Source: Microbacterium sp. C5A9
Lineage (GTDB): Bacteria; Actinomycetota; Actinomycetes; Actinomycetales; Microbacteriaceae
NCBI RefSeq assembly: GCF_022627955.1
Contig: NZ_JABXGD010000007.1
Span: 1 to 64,000, forward strand
Direction of reading: 5' to 3'
Length of the DNA: 64,000 nucleotides
The position numbers and the translations under genes are program-made. Under the pieces are notes generated by a model. It saw only the letters and a list, made by a program, of their open reading frames with translations, did not search any database and was not told where the DNA came from. Of the stretch, positions 25,670-33,188 are shown one piece after another; positions within the stretch are counted from its first letter, which is position 1; the number at the start of each line of letters is the position of its first letter.

Positions 25670-26535
25670 GCGCCCATGCCACACCGACCCCGCGCCTGAC
25701 CCTCGGCGACATCGCGAAGAAGAAGGCAGCCCGCGAACCGATCGTCATGGTCACGGCATACGACTATCCGAGCGCGCAGATCGCCGATGCGGCCGGCGTC
25801 GACATGGTGCTCGTCGGCGATTCGGGTGCGATGACCGTGCTCGGCTACGACAGCACGGTGCCCGTCACGATCGACGAGATGCTCATGCTGACGAAGGCGA
25901 CGCGACGCGGGCTCACCCGTGCACTGCTCGTGGGAGATCTGCCGTTCGGATCGTACGAGGCGTCCGACGAGCTGGCGATCTCGACCGCGCAGCGCTTCGT
26001 CAAAGAGGCCGGAGTCGACCTCGTCAAGATCGAGCGCGGGGGCACCACCGTGCACCGTGCCCGCGCGCTCGTGAACGCGGGCATCCCGGTGGTGGGTCAT
26101 GTCGGTCTGACGCCGCAGACCGCGACCGCGCTCGGTGGATACCGTGCTCAGGGGCGCACGGCCGAGGCCGCGCTCGCGGTGATCGACGATGCGCTCGCGC
26201 TGCAGGAGGCGGGGGTGTCGCTGATCGTGGTCGAGGCCGTGCCCTCGCAGGTTATGGCGGCTCTCGCCCCACTGCTGCGCGTTCCGACCATCGGCATCGG
26301 GGCAGGATCGGATGCCGACGGCCAGGTGCTCGTCTTCCACGACCTGCTCGGGATCTACGACGGCCCCGCCGCGAAGTTCGTCAAGCGCTACGCCGACGTG
26401 CGCGCGGCATCGGTCGCCGGGGTCGCGGCGTACGCGGCGGAGGTGCGGTCGGGCGTGTACCCGGCACCCGAGCACGGGTACGGGATGCCCGAGGGGGAGG
26501 CAGCGCGGCTGCGCGAGTCGCTCGACACGCGCTAG
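25666..26535 (+). CDS. panB: 3-methyl-2-oxobutanoate hydroxymethyltransferase
   Basis: A 289-residue TIM-barrel enzyme transferring a hydroxymethyl group from methylene-THF to make ketopantoate, the first committed step to pantothenate. Landmarks: MVTAYDYPSAQIADAAGVDMVLVGDS (metal-binding Asp), DLPFGSYE, IERGGTTVH, GHVGLTPQ and IGIGAGSDADGQVLVFHDLLG. ATGA overlap with panC. Roughly 230 bases without a gene follow, containing nothing recognisable. Confidence 0.97.
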   Translation: MSAHATPTPRLTLGDIAKKKAAREPIVMVTAYDYPSAQIADAAGVDMVLVGDSGAMTVLGYDSTVPVTIDEMLMLTKATRRGLTRALLVGDLPFGSYEASDELAISTAQRFVKEAGVDLVKIERGGTTVHRARALVNAGIPVVGHVGLTPQTATALGGYRAQGRTAEAALAVIDDALALQEAGVSLIVVEAVPSQVMAALAPLLRVPTIGIGAGSDADGQVLVFHDLLGIYDGPAAKFVKRYADVRAASVAGVAAYAAEVRSGVYPAPEHGYGMPEGEAARLRESLDTR

Positions 26536-26767
26536 GCGATAGGCGACCGCCATTCGGCCGAGGCAGGCAACAGTCGGCGGTAGTCGTGCCGTTCGGCGGT
26601 AGGCAACCAGAGAGGGGTGCACGCCGCCGCGGCATCCGTCCTCTCCGTCTGATCGCGCGCCCGCATGCGGATCTGAATCGCATTCCGAGATACCGCGCGA
26701 GGCTGCGCGCGTCTGGATATCGTCCGCCATGAGCCCCGCATGCGCGGGGCAGGAGGCGAGGCGCCCG

Positions 26768-27766
26768 ATGGCGGACATGTTCACCGAGATCACGATCCAG
26801 AGTGTCTCGGCATTCATCGGCGGAGGGGCGGTCGCGGCGATCCCTCCGATCGTCCAGCTCGTGCGCAGGCGGCGACGGGGCGCGCGGGATGCCGCGTCGG
26901 CAGCGGACGGCGTGGTGATCTTCCCCGGGTCGTCACTCGAAGACGTGGAGATCGACAACAGCAGACACGTCGACAACCGCCGGTACACCGACAGGAGCCG
27001 GCACGTCGTCGACAACCGCAGCACGGTCATCACCAACATCACGGAGTCCCGGGGCGCGGCAGGTACGGCGAGCGGTGCGTCCTCCACCGAGAGCACGTGG
27101 CTGATCGTGTTCGGGATGCTCGTCGCCGCCGCCCTCTTCGCGAACTACTACGTCGTCGTGAGCTGGTTCGCGCTCGGGCTCGGCGTGGGATTCGGGCTGA
27201 CGGCGACTCTCGGTGTCATCCGCGCGCTGCGATGGAAGCTGTGGGACAGGCGCGCTGCGATAGTCCTGGCGGAATCGGCCCTCGCCGTGACCGCCGTGAT
27301 CTGGACCTGGGTCGCGGTCTTCTCCTCGGAGCACGACGGGTCGACGCTCGAGACGCTGCGCGCACAGATGGCCGTCGACGTCGCCCAGACGCCCATCACC
27401 CCGGGACCGCTCGAATGGCCGCAGCGTCATCTCCTCGTGCCGATCGGCGCGTTCGTGAACGTCGCGATCGGAAGCGGACAGATGATCTTCCTCATCTCGC
27501 TGTTCGGCGCGTTCGTGCTGTCGTTCATGGTGATGCTGTTCGTGTGGGTGCGGCTCTACAACTGGTACGTCTATCTCGGCTTCCTGTTCGGTGTCGGCAG
27601 TGAGGGCGCCGCGAAACGCGCAGCACGGCATACGCAGCTCACCGTCGCCGACCTCGGAGTGGTCCTGATCATGGCGGCCATCGCGATCTTCTTCGCGAGC
27701 GGGATGTTCGTGGGGCTGGCCGACGCCGGCGTGCAGGCACCCGTGCCCGTGCCGACGGGCGGCTGA
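26768..27766 (+). CDS. Hypothetical membrane protein, 332 residues
   Basis: A membrane protein without recognised family. A short N-terminal hydrophobic stretch (SVSAFIGGGAVAAIPPIVQLV) is followed by a basic and then a polar segment rich in Asn/Arg/Asp repeats (NSRHVDNRRYTDRSRHVVDNR), and then about five hydrophobic segments between residues 105 and 320. ATG at 26768 is chosen with AGGAGG at 26751; an ATG at 26729 would add 13 residues. No neighbour suggests a function. Confidence 0.72.
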   Translation: MADMFTEITIQSVSAFIGGGAVAAIPPIVQLVRRRRRGARDAASAADGVVIFPGSSLEDVEIDNSRHVDNRRYTDRSRHVVDNRSTVITNITESRGAAGTASGASSTESTWLIVFGMLVAAALFANYYVVVSWFALGLGVGFGLTATLGVIRALRWKLWDRRAAIVLAESALAVTAVIWTWVAVFSSEHDGSTLETLRAQMAVDVAQTPITPGPLEWPQRHLLVPIGAFVNVAIGSGQMIFLISLFGAFVLSFMVMLFVWVRLYNWYVYLGFLFGVGSEGAAKRAARHTQLTVADLGVVLIMAAIAIFFASGMFVGLADAGVQAPVPVPTGG

Positions 27767-28014
27767 TTCGCGCCCGGCCGAGCCGCGGGTGCTCGCGCTC
27801 CCCGTGGCGCGCCGTGTCAGGTGCTTCGTGTGGGGCGGCCTTCTCCCCGTGGGGAGGAGTTCTGGCGCGTGAGCGTCCGCCCATCGCGTTGTTCTCCGCC
27901 CATCACGGTTCGGTGTTCCCGTCCGTCGGGCTTTCCCGTCCGTCAGGATCCGCGTCCCTCAGACCTTTCCGCCCCGCGCATCCCCACCAGGCGCCGCAGT
28001 CCCCGGCCTGCGGC

Positions 28015-29223
28015 TCACTCCGCGCGGCGCACCCGCAGCACGAGGGCGATGATCGCGAGCACGATGACGACCGCGCCGTATCCGACGCACACGGTCTCCA
28101 GGCCCAGCGGACCGACGAGCGTGCCGGCGATGACGGTCGGCACGCCGAACGCCGAGTAGGCGAGCACGTAGATCACCGCGAAGGTGTCGGCGCGTTCGGT
28201 GGCGGGAATCCGCGGTGCGAGCGAGGCGACGACCCCCGAGAACGCCGTGCCGAAGCCCATGCCGGTGACGGCGGTGGCCGCGAGATAGAAGGGGAGCGAT
28301 GCCACGCTCAGGGCGACGAGCGAGAGCGCGGTTCCCGTCGCCAGGGCGGCCGTGCCGAAGAGCACCGAGGTGCGGGGGCGGCGATGCCGCAGGAGGAACG
28401 CCGTGATCGCGCCGACGCCGGCGAGCATTCCGACCGCGAGGCCCTGCCACGAGTGCGCTTCGCCGCCGAGTTCGCTGTGCACGATCGTGGCGCCGAGTGA
28501 CAGGAAGAGCCCGCCGGTCGCCCAGCCCGCGATGACCGCGGGGGCGCCGCGCCAGAAATCTCCGCGCACGCTGGCGGGGATCGAGAGGCGGAACCGCAGC
28601 GACGACCACGCACCGGGGCGGCGCGGTGCCGTCTCGGGGGCGAGGAGGAACAGGCCGGCGAGGATCACGTAGATCGCGGTGAGCGGTGCGAAGACATCGA
28701 GCAGCGGTTCGCCCGTGACATCGAGGGCGATGCCGGCGAGGATCGCGCCGAGCCCGAGTCCGATTCCCGGACTCAGGGCGTTCCAGAGCGCGGCGATGCG
28801 GGCCTTCCCCGCGGGCGCGAGGTCGAGCGCCGCGGCCGAGAGGGTCGAGATGAGCACGCCGCTCGCCGCACCCTGCAGGATGCGCGCGAGCACGAGGGTC
28901 GCCACGGTGTCGGCGTGCCAGAACAGGAGCATGCTCGCGCCGAGGAGCAGGAAGCCCGCGATGGCGACCGGTCGGCGGCCGATGTGGTCGGAGAGGGATC
29001 CCGCGCTGAGCAGCGCGAGCAGCAGCGCGATCGCGTAGACGGCGAAGACCGCGCTGATCACGATCGAGTCGAAGCCGATCTCGGCCGCGAGGACGGGGTA
29101 GAAGGGCGACGGGGCGCTCGCCCCGACCATCATCGCGATCTGAGCCGTGATCGCCAGCGCGAATCCGAAGCGCGACCGAGGGACGGATGCTGTCGCGACG
29201 GGTGTCGGGGCTGTCATCGTCAT
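28015..29223 (-). CDS. MFS drug/metabolite exporter
   Basis: A 402-residue major-facilitator protein with 12 predicted helices. The loop 2-3 signature GSLSDHIGRRPVAIAG (GxxxDxxGRR) and a typical LQGAASGVLISTLSAA helix 4/5 region are present, similar to Bcr/EmrD- and arabinose-efflux-like exporters. Divergent from a small HTH regulator; two inverted operator-like repeats lie between them, so the regulator probably represses this pump. GAGGAG precedes the start. Confidence 0.9.
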   Translation of the reverse strand: MTMTAPTPVATASVPRSRFGFALAITAQIAMMVGASAPSPFYPVLAAEIGFDSIVISAVFAVYAIALLLALLSAGSLSDHIGRRPVAIAGFLLLGASMLLFWHADTVATLVLARILQGAASGVLISTLSAAALDLAPAGKARIAALWNALSPGIGLGLGAILAGIALDVTGEPLLDVFAPLTAIYVILAGLFLLAPETAPRRPGAWSSLRFRLSIPASVRGDFWRGAPAVIAGWATGGLFLSLGATIVHSELGGEAHSWQGLAVGMLAGVGAITAFLLRHRRPRTSVLFGTAALATGTALSLVALSVASLPFYLAATAVTGMGFGTAFSGVVASLAPRIPATERADTFAVIYVLAYSAFGVPTVIAGTLVGPLGLETVCVGYGAVVIVLAIIALVLRVRRAE

Positions 29224-29271
29224 GCGGGCTCCTCGGGTCAGGGGGCGATGTGCACCGGTCGGGACCGATAG

Positions 29272-29289
29272 GTTCGAGAATCATCGAAC
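29272..29289. promoter_or_regulatory. Operator-like imperfect palindrome, copy 1
   Basis: GTTCGAGAATCATCGAAC, an 18-bp imperfect palindrome located between the divergent MFS exporter and the HTH regulator gene. A mirrored copy lies at 29319-29336. The two copies share GGTTCGAGAAT/ATTCTCGAACC and face each other, as expected for sites of a dimeric winged-helix repressor. Confidence 0.65.
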
Positions 29290-29318
29290 TGTTGGAGCGT
29301 ACTCGCCCTCACGCGATT

Positions 29319-29336
29319 GTTCAACTATTCTCGAAC
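29319..29336. promoter_or_regulatory. Operator-like imperfect palindrome, copy 2
   Basis: GTTCAACTATTCTCGAAC, the mirrored partner of the site at 29272-29289. It ends one base before the regulator ATG region, so binding would block its start of transcription as well as that of the exporter. The regulator may be leaderless because the space between site and ATG leaves no room for a ribosome-binding site. Confidence 0.65.
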
Positions 29337-29337
29337 C

Positions 29338-29643
29338 ATGCCCGGTGACCTCCCGCATCCGGATCGCTCCGAGATCCGCCTGACCGACGTGCTGTTCGCG
29401 CTCAGCGACCCCGAGCGGCTCGCGATCGCTCGACAGCTCGCCGATGGCCCGCTCGACATGGCCGAGTGCCACGCGACCGACCCGAACCTGCCGAAGTCGA
29501 CCAAGTCGCACTTCATGAAGGTGCTGCGCGAGGCCGGCGTGATCCGCAATGAGCCGAACGGGCGGCGGCGCATGCTCACCCTTCGGCGCGATGATCTGGA
29601 CGCACTGTTCCCCGGGCTGGTGGAGTCGGTGCTCCGCGGATGA
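29338..29643 (+). CDS. Winged-helix (ArsR/HxlR-like) transcriptional regulator
   Basis: A 101-residue regulator with an ArsR-type winged helix: RLTDVLFALSDPERLAIARQLADGPLDM (helices 1-2), then LPKSTKSHFMKVLREAGVIRNEPNGRRRMLTLRRDD (recognition helix and wing). No metal-binding cysteine pattern is seen, so it likely senses an organic ligand. It probably represses itself and the divergent MFS pump via the two flanking repeats. Confidence 0.88.
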   Translation: MPGDLPHPDRSEIRLTDVLFALSDPERLAIARQLADGPLDMAECHATDPNLPKSTKSHFMKVLREAGVIRNEPNGRRRMLTLRRDDLDALFPGLVESVLRG

Positions 29644-29644
29644 T

Positions 29645-29679
29645 CTGAGGTCCGCTTCCCATCTGTGCGGGCACCTCAG
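29645..29679. terminator. Bidirectional terminator-like hairpin
   Basis: CTGAGGTCCGC at 29645-29655 can pair with GCGGGCACCTCAG at 29667-29679, with a two-base bulge and an 11-nt loop. It lies between convergent genes (HTH regulator and Xre regulator). Confidence 0.5.
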
Positions 29680-29740
29680 CCGGTGAGAGCGCGCTCGTTC
29701 CCCGGGTGCGTCGACTCGGCGAGGGCCGGATGCGGCTCGG

Positions 29741-30019
29741 TCAGGAGGCGACCTGGGGCAGGCTGGCGGCGCGCGGCGGTTCGACCTCGGCCCACACGGC
29801 GTCGAGTGACAGGTGCAGCACCCCGGCGACGGCGGCGATCGTCGAGAACGACGGCGTGGCGACGCGGCCCGATTCGATCTTGCGCAGCGTCTCCGGCGAG
29901 ATCCCGGCGTCGAGGGCGACGCTCAGCATCGACCGCGAGCCTCGCGCGCGACGCAGCAGGGCGCCGAGGCGCTCGCCGCGTTCGACGTCGGCGGGAGTGA
30001 GCGGCAGGCGAACCATCAT
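29741..30019 (-). CDS. Xre-family helix-turn-helix regulator
   Basis: A 92-residue single-domain regulator: RGERLGALLRRARGSRSMLSVALDAGISPETLRKIESGRVATPSFSTIAAVAGVLHLSLDAVW is a full Cro/C1-type HTH with the recognition helix at SPETLRKIESGR. It is divergent from the methionine aminopeptidase gene over only 35 bp, with an inverted repeat in between that is likely its own operator. A second Met codon directly follows the first, so the start may be 30019 or 30016; either would be leaderless if TAGTAT on this strand is the -10 box. Confidence 0.88.
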   Translation of the reverse strand: MMVRLPLTPADVERGERLGALLRRARGSRSMLSVALDAGISPETLRKIESGRVATPSFSTIAAVAGVLHLSLDAVWAEVEPPRAASLPQVAS

Positions 30020-30025
30020 GCACCC

Positions 30026-30046
30026 ATACTAATACCGGGATAGTAT
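30026..30046. promoter_or_regulatory. Shared divergent promoter/operator: ATACTA-N9-TAGTAT
   Basis: The perfect inverted repeat ATACTA (30026-30031), nine-base spacer, TAGTAT (30041-30046) puts a TANNNT-type -10 box on each strand. Plus-strand transcription would start near 30053-30055, the ATG of the aminopeptidase; minus-strand near 30019, the ATG of the Xre regulator. Both mRNAs would be leaderless. The palindrome itself is a candidate Xre operator covering both -10 boxes. Confidence 0.6.
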
Positions 30047-30054
30047 TACCGGTC

Positions 30055-30825
30055 ATGATCGAAATCCTGAATGCAGAGCAACTCGACAGGGCGCGCGAGA
30101 CCGGTGCGCTGGTCGGCTCGATACTCCAGACGCTCCGGGGGAGGGCCGTGGTCGGGGTGAACCTGCTCGACCTCGATCGGTGGACCAGAGAGATGATCGA
30201 ACGTGCCGGCGCCGAGTCCTGCTACGTCGACTACGCGCCGTCGTTCGGCCGCGGACCGTTCGGCCACTACGTCTGCACGGCGGTCAACGACGCGGTGCTG
30301 CACGGGATGCCGTACGACTACGTCCTCGCCGACGGCGACCTGCTGACGCTCGACCTGGCGGTGACGCTGCACGGCGTCGCGGCCGACGCGGCGATCAGCT
30401 TCGTGGTCGGCTCGAACCCCGCAGCGGACGACCTCGCGATGATCGCCGCGACCGAGCGGGCGCTCGCGGCCGGCATCGCCGCGGCTCGACCGGATGCCCG
30501 CATCGGCGACCTGTCGCACGCGATCGGCTCCGTGCTGGCGGCCGCCGGGTACCCGATCAACCTCGAGTTCGGCGGACACGGGATCGGGTCGACGATGCAT
30601 CAGGACCCGCATGTCGCGAACGATGGGCGCGCCGGGCGCGGCTACAGGCTGCGCCCCGGACTCCTCCTGGCGCTCGAGCCGTGGGTCATGGCCGACACCG
30701 ACGTGCTCGTGACGGATGCCGACGGCTGGACTCTGCGCAGCGCGACGGGCTGCCGCACGGCGCACACCGAGCACACCATCGCGATCACCGACGACGGGGC
30801 CGAGATCCTGACCCTCGCGCGATGA
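30055..30825 (+). CDS. map: Type I methionine aminopeptidase (secondary copy)
   Basis: A 256-residue enzyme that removes the initiator Met from nascent proteins. All metal ligands can be placed: Asp100, Asp111, His175 (FGGHGIG), Glu208 (ALEPW) and Glu239 (EHTIAI); His83 in VLHGMP is the substrate-side His. The wording differs from the main ribosomal-operon Map (LDLAVTLHG instead of the usual DVGA...), so this is probably an extra paralogue, controlled by the adjacent Xre protein. The last codons overlap a short direct repeat of ACCCTCGCGCGATG. Confidence 0.9.
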   Translation: MIEILNAEQLDRARETGALVGSILQTLRGRAVVGVNLLDLDRWTREMIERAGAESCYVDYAPSFGRGPFGHYVCTAVNDAVLHGMPYDYVLADGDLLTLDLAVTLHGVAADAAISFVVGSNPAADDLAMIAATERALAAGIAAARPDARIGDLSHAIGSVLAAAGYPINLEFGGHGIGSTMHQDPHVANDGRAGRGYRLRPGLLLALEPWVMADTDVLVTDADGWTLRSATGCRTAHTEHTIAITDDGAEILTLAR

Positions 30826-30876
30826 CCCTCGCGCGATGAGTCCTGCGCGGTGATTCCTCCGCGGTGACCGGCGCGC

Positions 30877-32421
30877 TCAGTTCCCGCGTGACCTGCTGCG
30901 CACCCGGCGCGCGGCGCGGCCGGCGAGATCCTTGAGTCGGCCGCCGGGCCAGACGCGGCGCAGCTCGACCGCACCGCCCCGCGTCGCGACGGGGGTGCAG
31001 GTACGGCCGGCGAGCAGCGGCGAGTGGCCGGCTCCGGCGAGCGTCGCGGCATCCGACTTCAGGGGAACATCGAACGTCCACCCGGCCCGTCGCACCTTGA
31101 CGAGCAGTCGTGCCCCGCGCGTCTGATCCGAGGGGCCGAACACCTTCAGGGGGTCGATCGCGAGCGTCACGGTGCTGCGGTCCTGCAGCGACGATGTGGC
31201 GATGCGGCGCTCGTCGCCGGTGGTCGTGTCCTGCAGGAACAGCTCCACCTGATCGTTGCCGAGCTCGCGGCCCGCGAGCAGCAGGTCGGACGGCAGATCG
31301 GCGGCCGAGAACGGGAGAGAGGTGAGTCGACCCGAGCCGGGTTCGAACACGAGAGCCTCCGCGCCGTCGCGCGTGACGTCCACGCGGACCGTCAGATACA
31401 GGCCGCCGCCCCGCGACCAGCGCGCCTGCGTGACGGCCGCGCGGCACGACATCTCGGATTCGAAGCGTGCGAACTCCACCAGATCGTCGCGGCGGTTCGA
31501 GCGGAGCAGCGCAGCGCGGATCCGCTGCGGGAAAGCCAGGCCGCCGTCGACGCCCGGGCCGAAGCGGCGCTGAGACAGCGGCACGACTACGGCGAGAAGG
31601 CGCGTCCGGTAGTCGGCGGGGTAGGCGACCATCCGCTTTCCCGACAGCCGCTTGAGGATCTTGCCGCGGAACCAGTGCCGCAGCAGCCGGTCGCGCAGGC
31701 GCCCCGGTGCCGTGTACTCCTCCACGAGGTCGAGGACCGCCTCGAGATGCGGGAAGTACGATTCCGGGTCGATGCGCGACGAGCTCGCGCTGCCCGGCTG
31801 CTTGACCCACGCGTAGCAGGGCTCGCTCGCGAAGATCGAGATCGTCTCGGCCTCGAAGTACGCCCGCATCACGAACAGGTGGTCCTCGAGCCGCACCTTG
31901 CCCTCGGGGAAGCGGATGCCGCGGTCGCGCAGGAACTCGGTGCGGAACATCTTGTGCGGCGTCAGCATCTCGAGCAGCGGATCCTCGCCGAGGCGTGCAC
32001 GCGGCACATCGCGGCGGAAGATCCTGCTCGGCAGGCGCCGTCCGATCCCGACCTCCTTGCCGACGATCACATCGGATCCGTGAGCATCGGCGAAGTCGCA
32101 CAGTCGCTCGAGCGCGGAGTCGAACAGCCAGTCGTCCTGATCGACGAACTGCACGTAGGTGCCCCGCGCGGCCTCGACGCCCCGGTTGCGCGGGGTTCCC
32201 GGCCATCCGGAATGCGGCAGATCCAGCACGCGGACGTTCGGGCGGTCGGCGGCCACGGCTGCGAGCAGCTCGCGGGTCTCTTCGCCCGATCCGTCATCGC
32301 ACAGCAGCACCTCGAACAGCGACGCGTCCAGGGTCTGCCGGTCCAGCGACGCGATGAGCTCGTCGATGGCCTTTCCGGGGCGGAACACGGGCACGACGAC
32401 ACTCACACGCAGATTCGACAT
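30877..32421 (-). CDS. Glycosyltransferase family 2 protein
   Basis: A 514-residue GT-A glycosyltransferase: VSVVVPVFRPGKAIDELIASLDRQ (start of the GT2 fold), VLLCDDGSGEET, GTPRNRGVEAARGTYVQFVDQDDW (the D-x-D metal/nucleotide site) and a downstream RLEDHLFVMRAYF acceptor-side helix. The C-terminal 230 residues form a beta-rich region without recognised family, ending in a basic tail RAARRVRSRSRGN. Similar two-part proteins act in teichoic-acid or capsule-type glycan synthesis, but no glycan gene is adjacent. Confidence 0.9.
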   Translation of the reverse strand: MSNLRVSVVVPVFRPGKAIDELIASLDRQTLDASLFEVLLCDDGSGEETRELLAAVAADRPNVRVLDLPHSGWPGTPRNRGVEAARGTYVQFVDQDDWLFDSALERLCDFADAHGSDVIVGKEVGIGRRLPSRIFRRDVPRARLGEDPLLEMLTPHKMFRTEFLRDRGIRFPEGKVRLEDHLFVMRAYFEAETISIFASEPCYAWVKQPGSASSSRIDPESYFPHLEAVLDLVEEYTAPGRLRDRLLRHWFRGKILKRLSGKRMVAYPADYRTRLLAVVVPLSQRRFGPGVDGGLAFPQRIRAALLRSNRRDDLVEFARFESEMSCRAAVTQARWSRGGGLYLTVRVDVTRDGAEALVFEPGSGRLTSLPFSAADLPSDLLLAGRELGNDQVELFLQDTTTGDERRIATSSLQDRSTVTLAIDPLKVFGPSDQTRGARLLVKVRRAGWTFDVPLKSDAATLAGAGHSPLLAGRTCTPVATRGGAVELRRVWPGGRLKDLAGRAARRVRSRSRGN

Positions 32422-32519
32422 CCTGTGCAGTCAAACATCATGACCTGTGGAGCACACGGGGGTTGCATTCAGGTCGGCGTGCGTGCTGGCATCCGAACTC
32501 CCACCACACACTCAGCCTT

Positions 32520-32533
32520 AACGATATATCGTT
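32520..32533. promoter_or_regulatory. Perfect 14-bp palindrome, candidate PadR operator
   Basis: AACGATATATCGTT is a perfect palindrome 31 bp upstream of the PadR start. AT-rich ATAT-centred palindromes are typical PadR sites in actinobacteria, so autoregulation is likely. Confidence 0.65.
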
Positions 32534-32564
32534 GACTATCGCTCACCACTCCAGGGAGGTCACC

Positions 32565-33164
32565 ATGAACAACGCATTCCCCTCGAACCCCTTCGGCGGA
32601 TCCGGCTTCGGTGCAGGCTCCGGGGGTCCCGCATCCGCGATCTTCGATGCCATGGACCAGCTCCGCAAGAGCTTCGAGAAGTCCTTCGAACAGCGCCCGA
32701 GCGGCGGATCCCGCATGGCCAAGGGCGACGTCCGCACCGCTGTGCTGTCGCTGCTCGCCGAGAAGCCCATGCACGGCTACCAGATCATCAACGAGATCGC
32801 CGAGCGCAGCGGCGGATCGTGGAAGCCCAGCGCCGGCTCGGTCTACCCCACCCTGCAGCTCCTCGCCGACGAGGGCCTCATCGAGGCCGACGAGCAGAAC
32901 GGTCGCAAGACCTACTCGCTCACCGAGGCGGGCCGCGAGGTCGCGGTCGAGAGCACCGAGACCCCCGCACCGTGGGAGTCGCAGTCCAAGGGGGAGGGTC
33001 TGCACGACAACCCCCGCTACAGCGCGCTCCCCAAGGCGGGCGTCGACCTCGCCGCCGCGGCAGCGCAGGTCGGACGCAGCGGCAGCACCGAGCAGGTGCA
33101 GCAGGCGGTCGAGATCCTCGACGAGGCTCGCCGTAGGCTGTACACGATCCTCGCTCAGGACTGA
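32565..33164 (+). CDS. PadR-family transcriptional regulator
   Basis: A 199-residue PadR regulator. An N-terminal glycine/phenylalanine-rich tail (about 1-50) precedes the winged helix MAKGDVRTAVLSLLAEKPMHGYQIINEIAERSGGSWKPSAGSVYPTLQLLADEGLIEADEQNGRKTYSLTEAG, which is textbook PadR. The C-terminal helix (STEQVQQAVEILDEARRRLYTIL) serves dimerisation. AGGGAGGT precedes the ATG at 32565. It is followed after 24 bases by a UbiB-type kinase, an arrangement common in Microbacteriaceae-like genomes. Confidence 0.93.
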   Translation: MNNAFPSNPFGGSGFGAGSGGPASAIFDAMDQLRKSFEKSFEQRPSGGSRMAKGDVRTAVLSLLAEKPMHGYQIINEIAERSGGSWKPSAGSVYPTLQLLADEGLIEADEQNGRKTYSLTEAGREVAVESTETPAPWESQSKGEGLHDNPRYSALPKAGVDLAAAAAQVGRSGSTEQVQQAVEILDEARRRLYTILAQD

Positions 33165-33188
33165 TCGCACTCGACCCAGGGACGACAC

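Noticed and set aside
25357..27096. A 579-codon minus-strand open frame
   Set aside because: Antisense to panC, panB and the membrane protein, which have clear family motifs on the plus strand.
27745..27760. GCCCGT/ACGGGC hairpin considered as terminator
   Set aside because: It lies inside the coding end of the membrane protein gene, with a short stem and no T tract.
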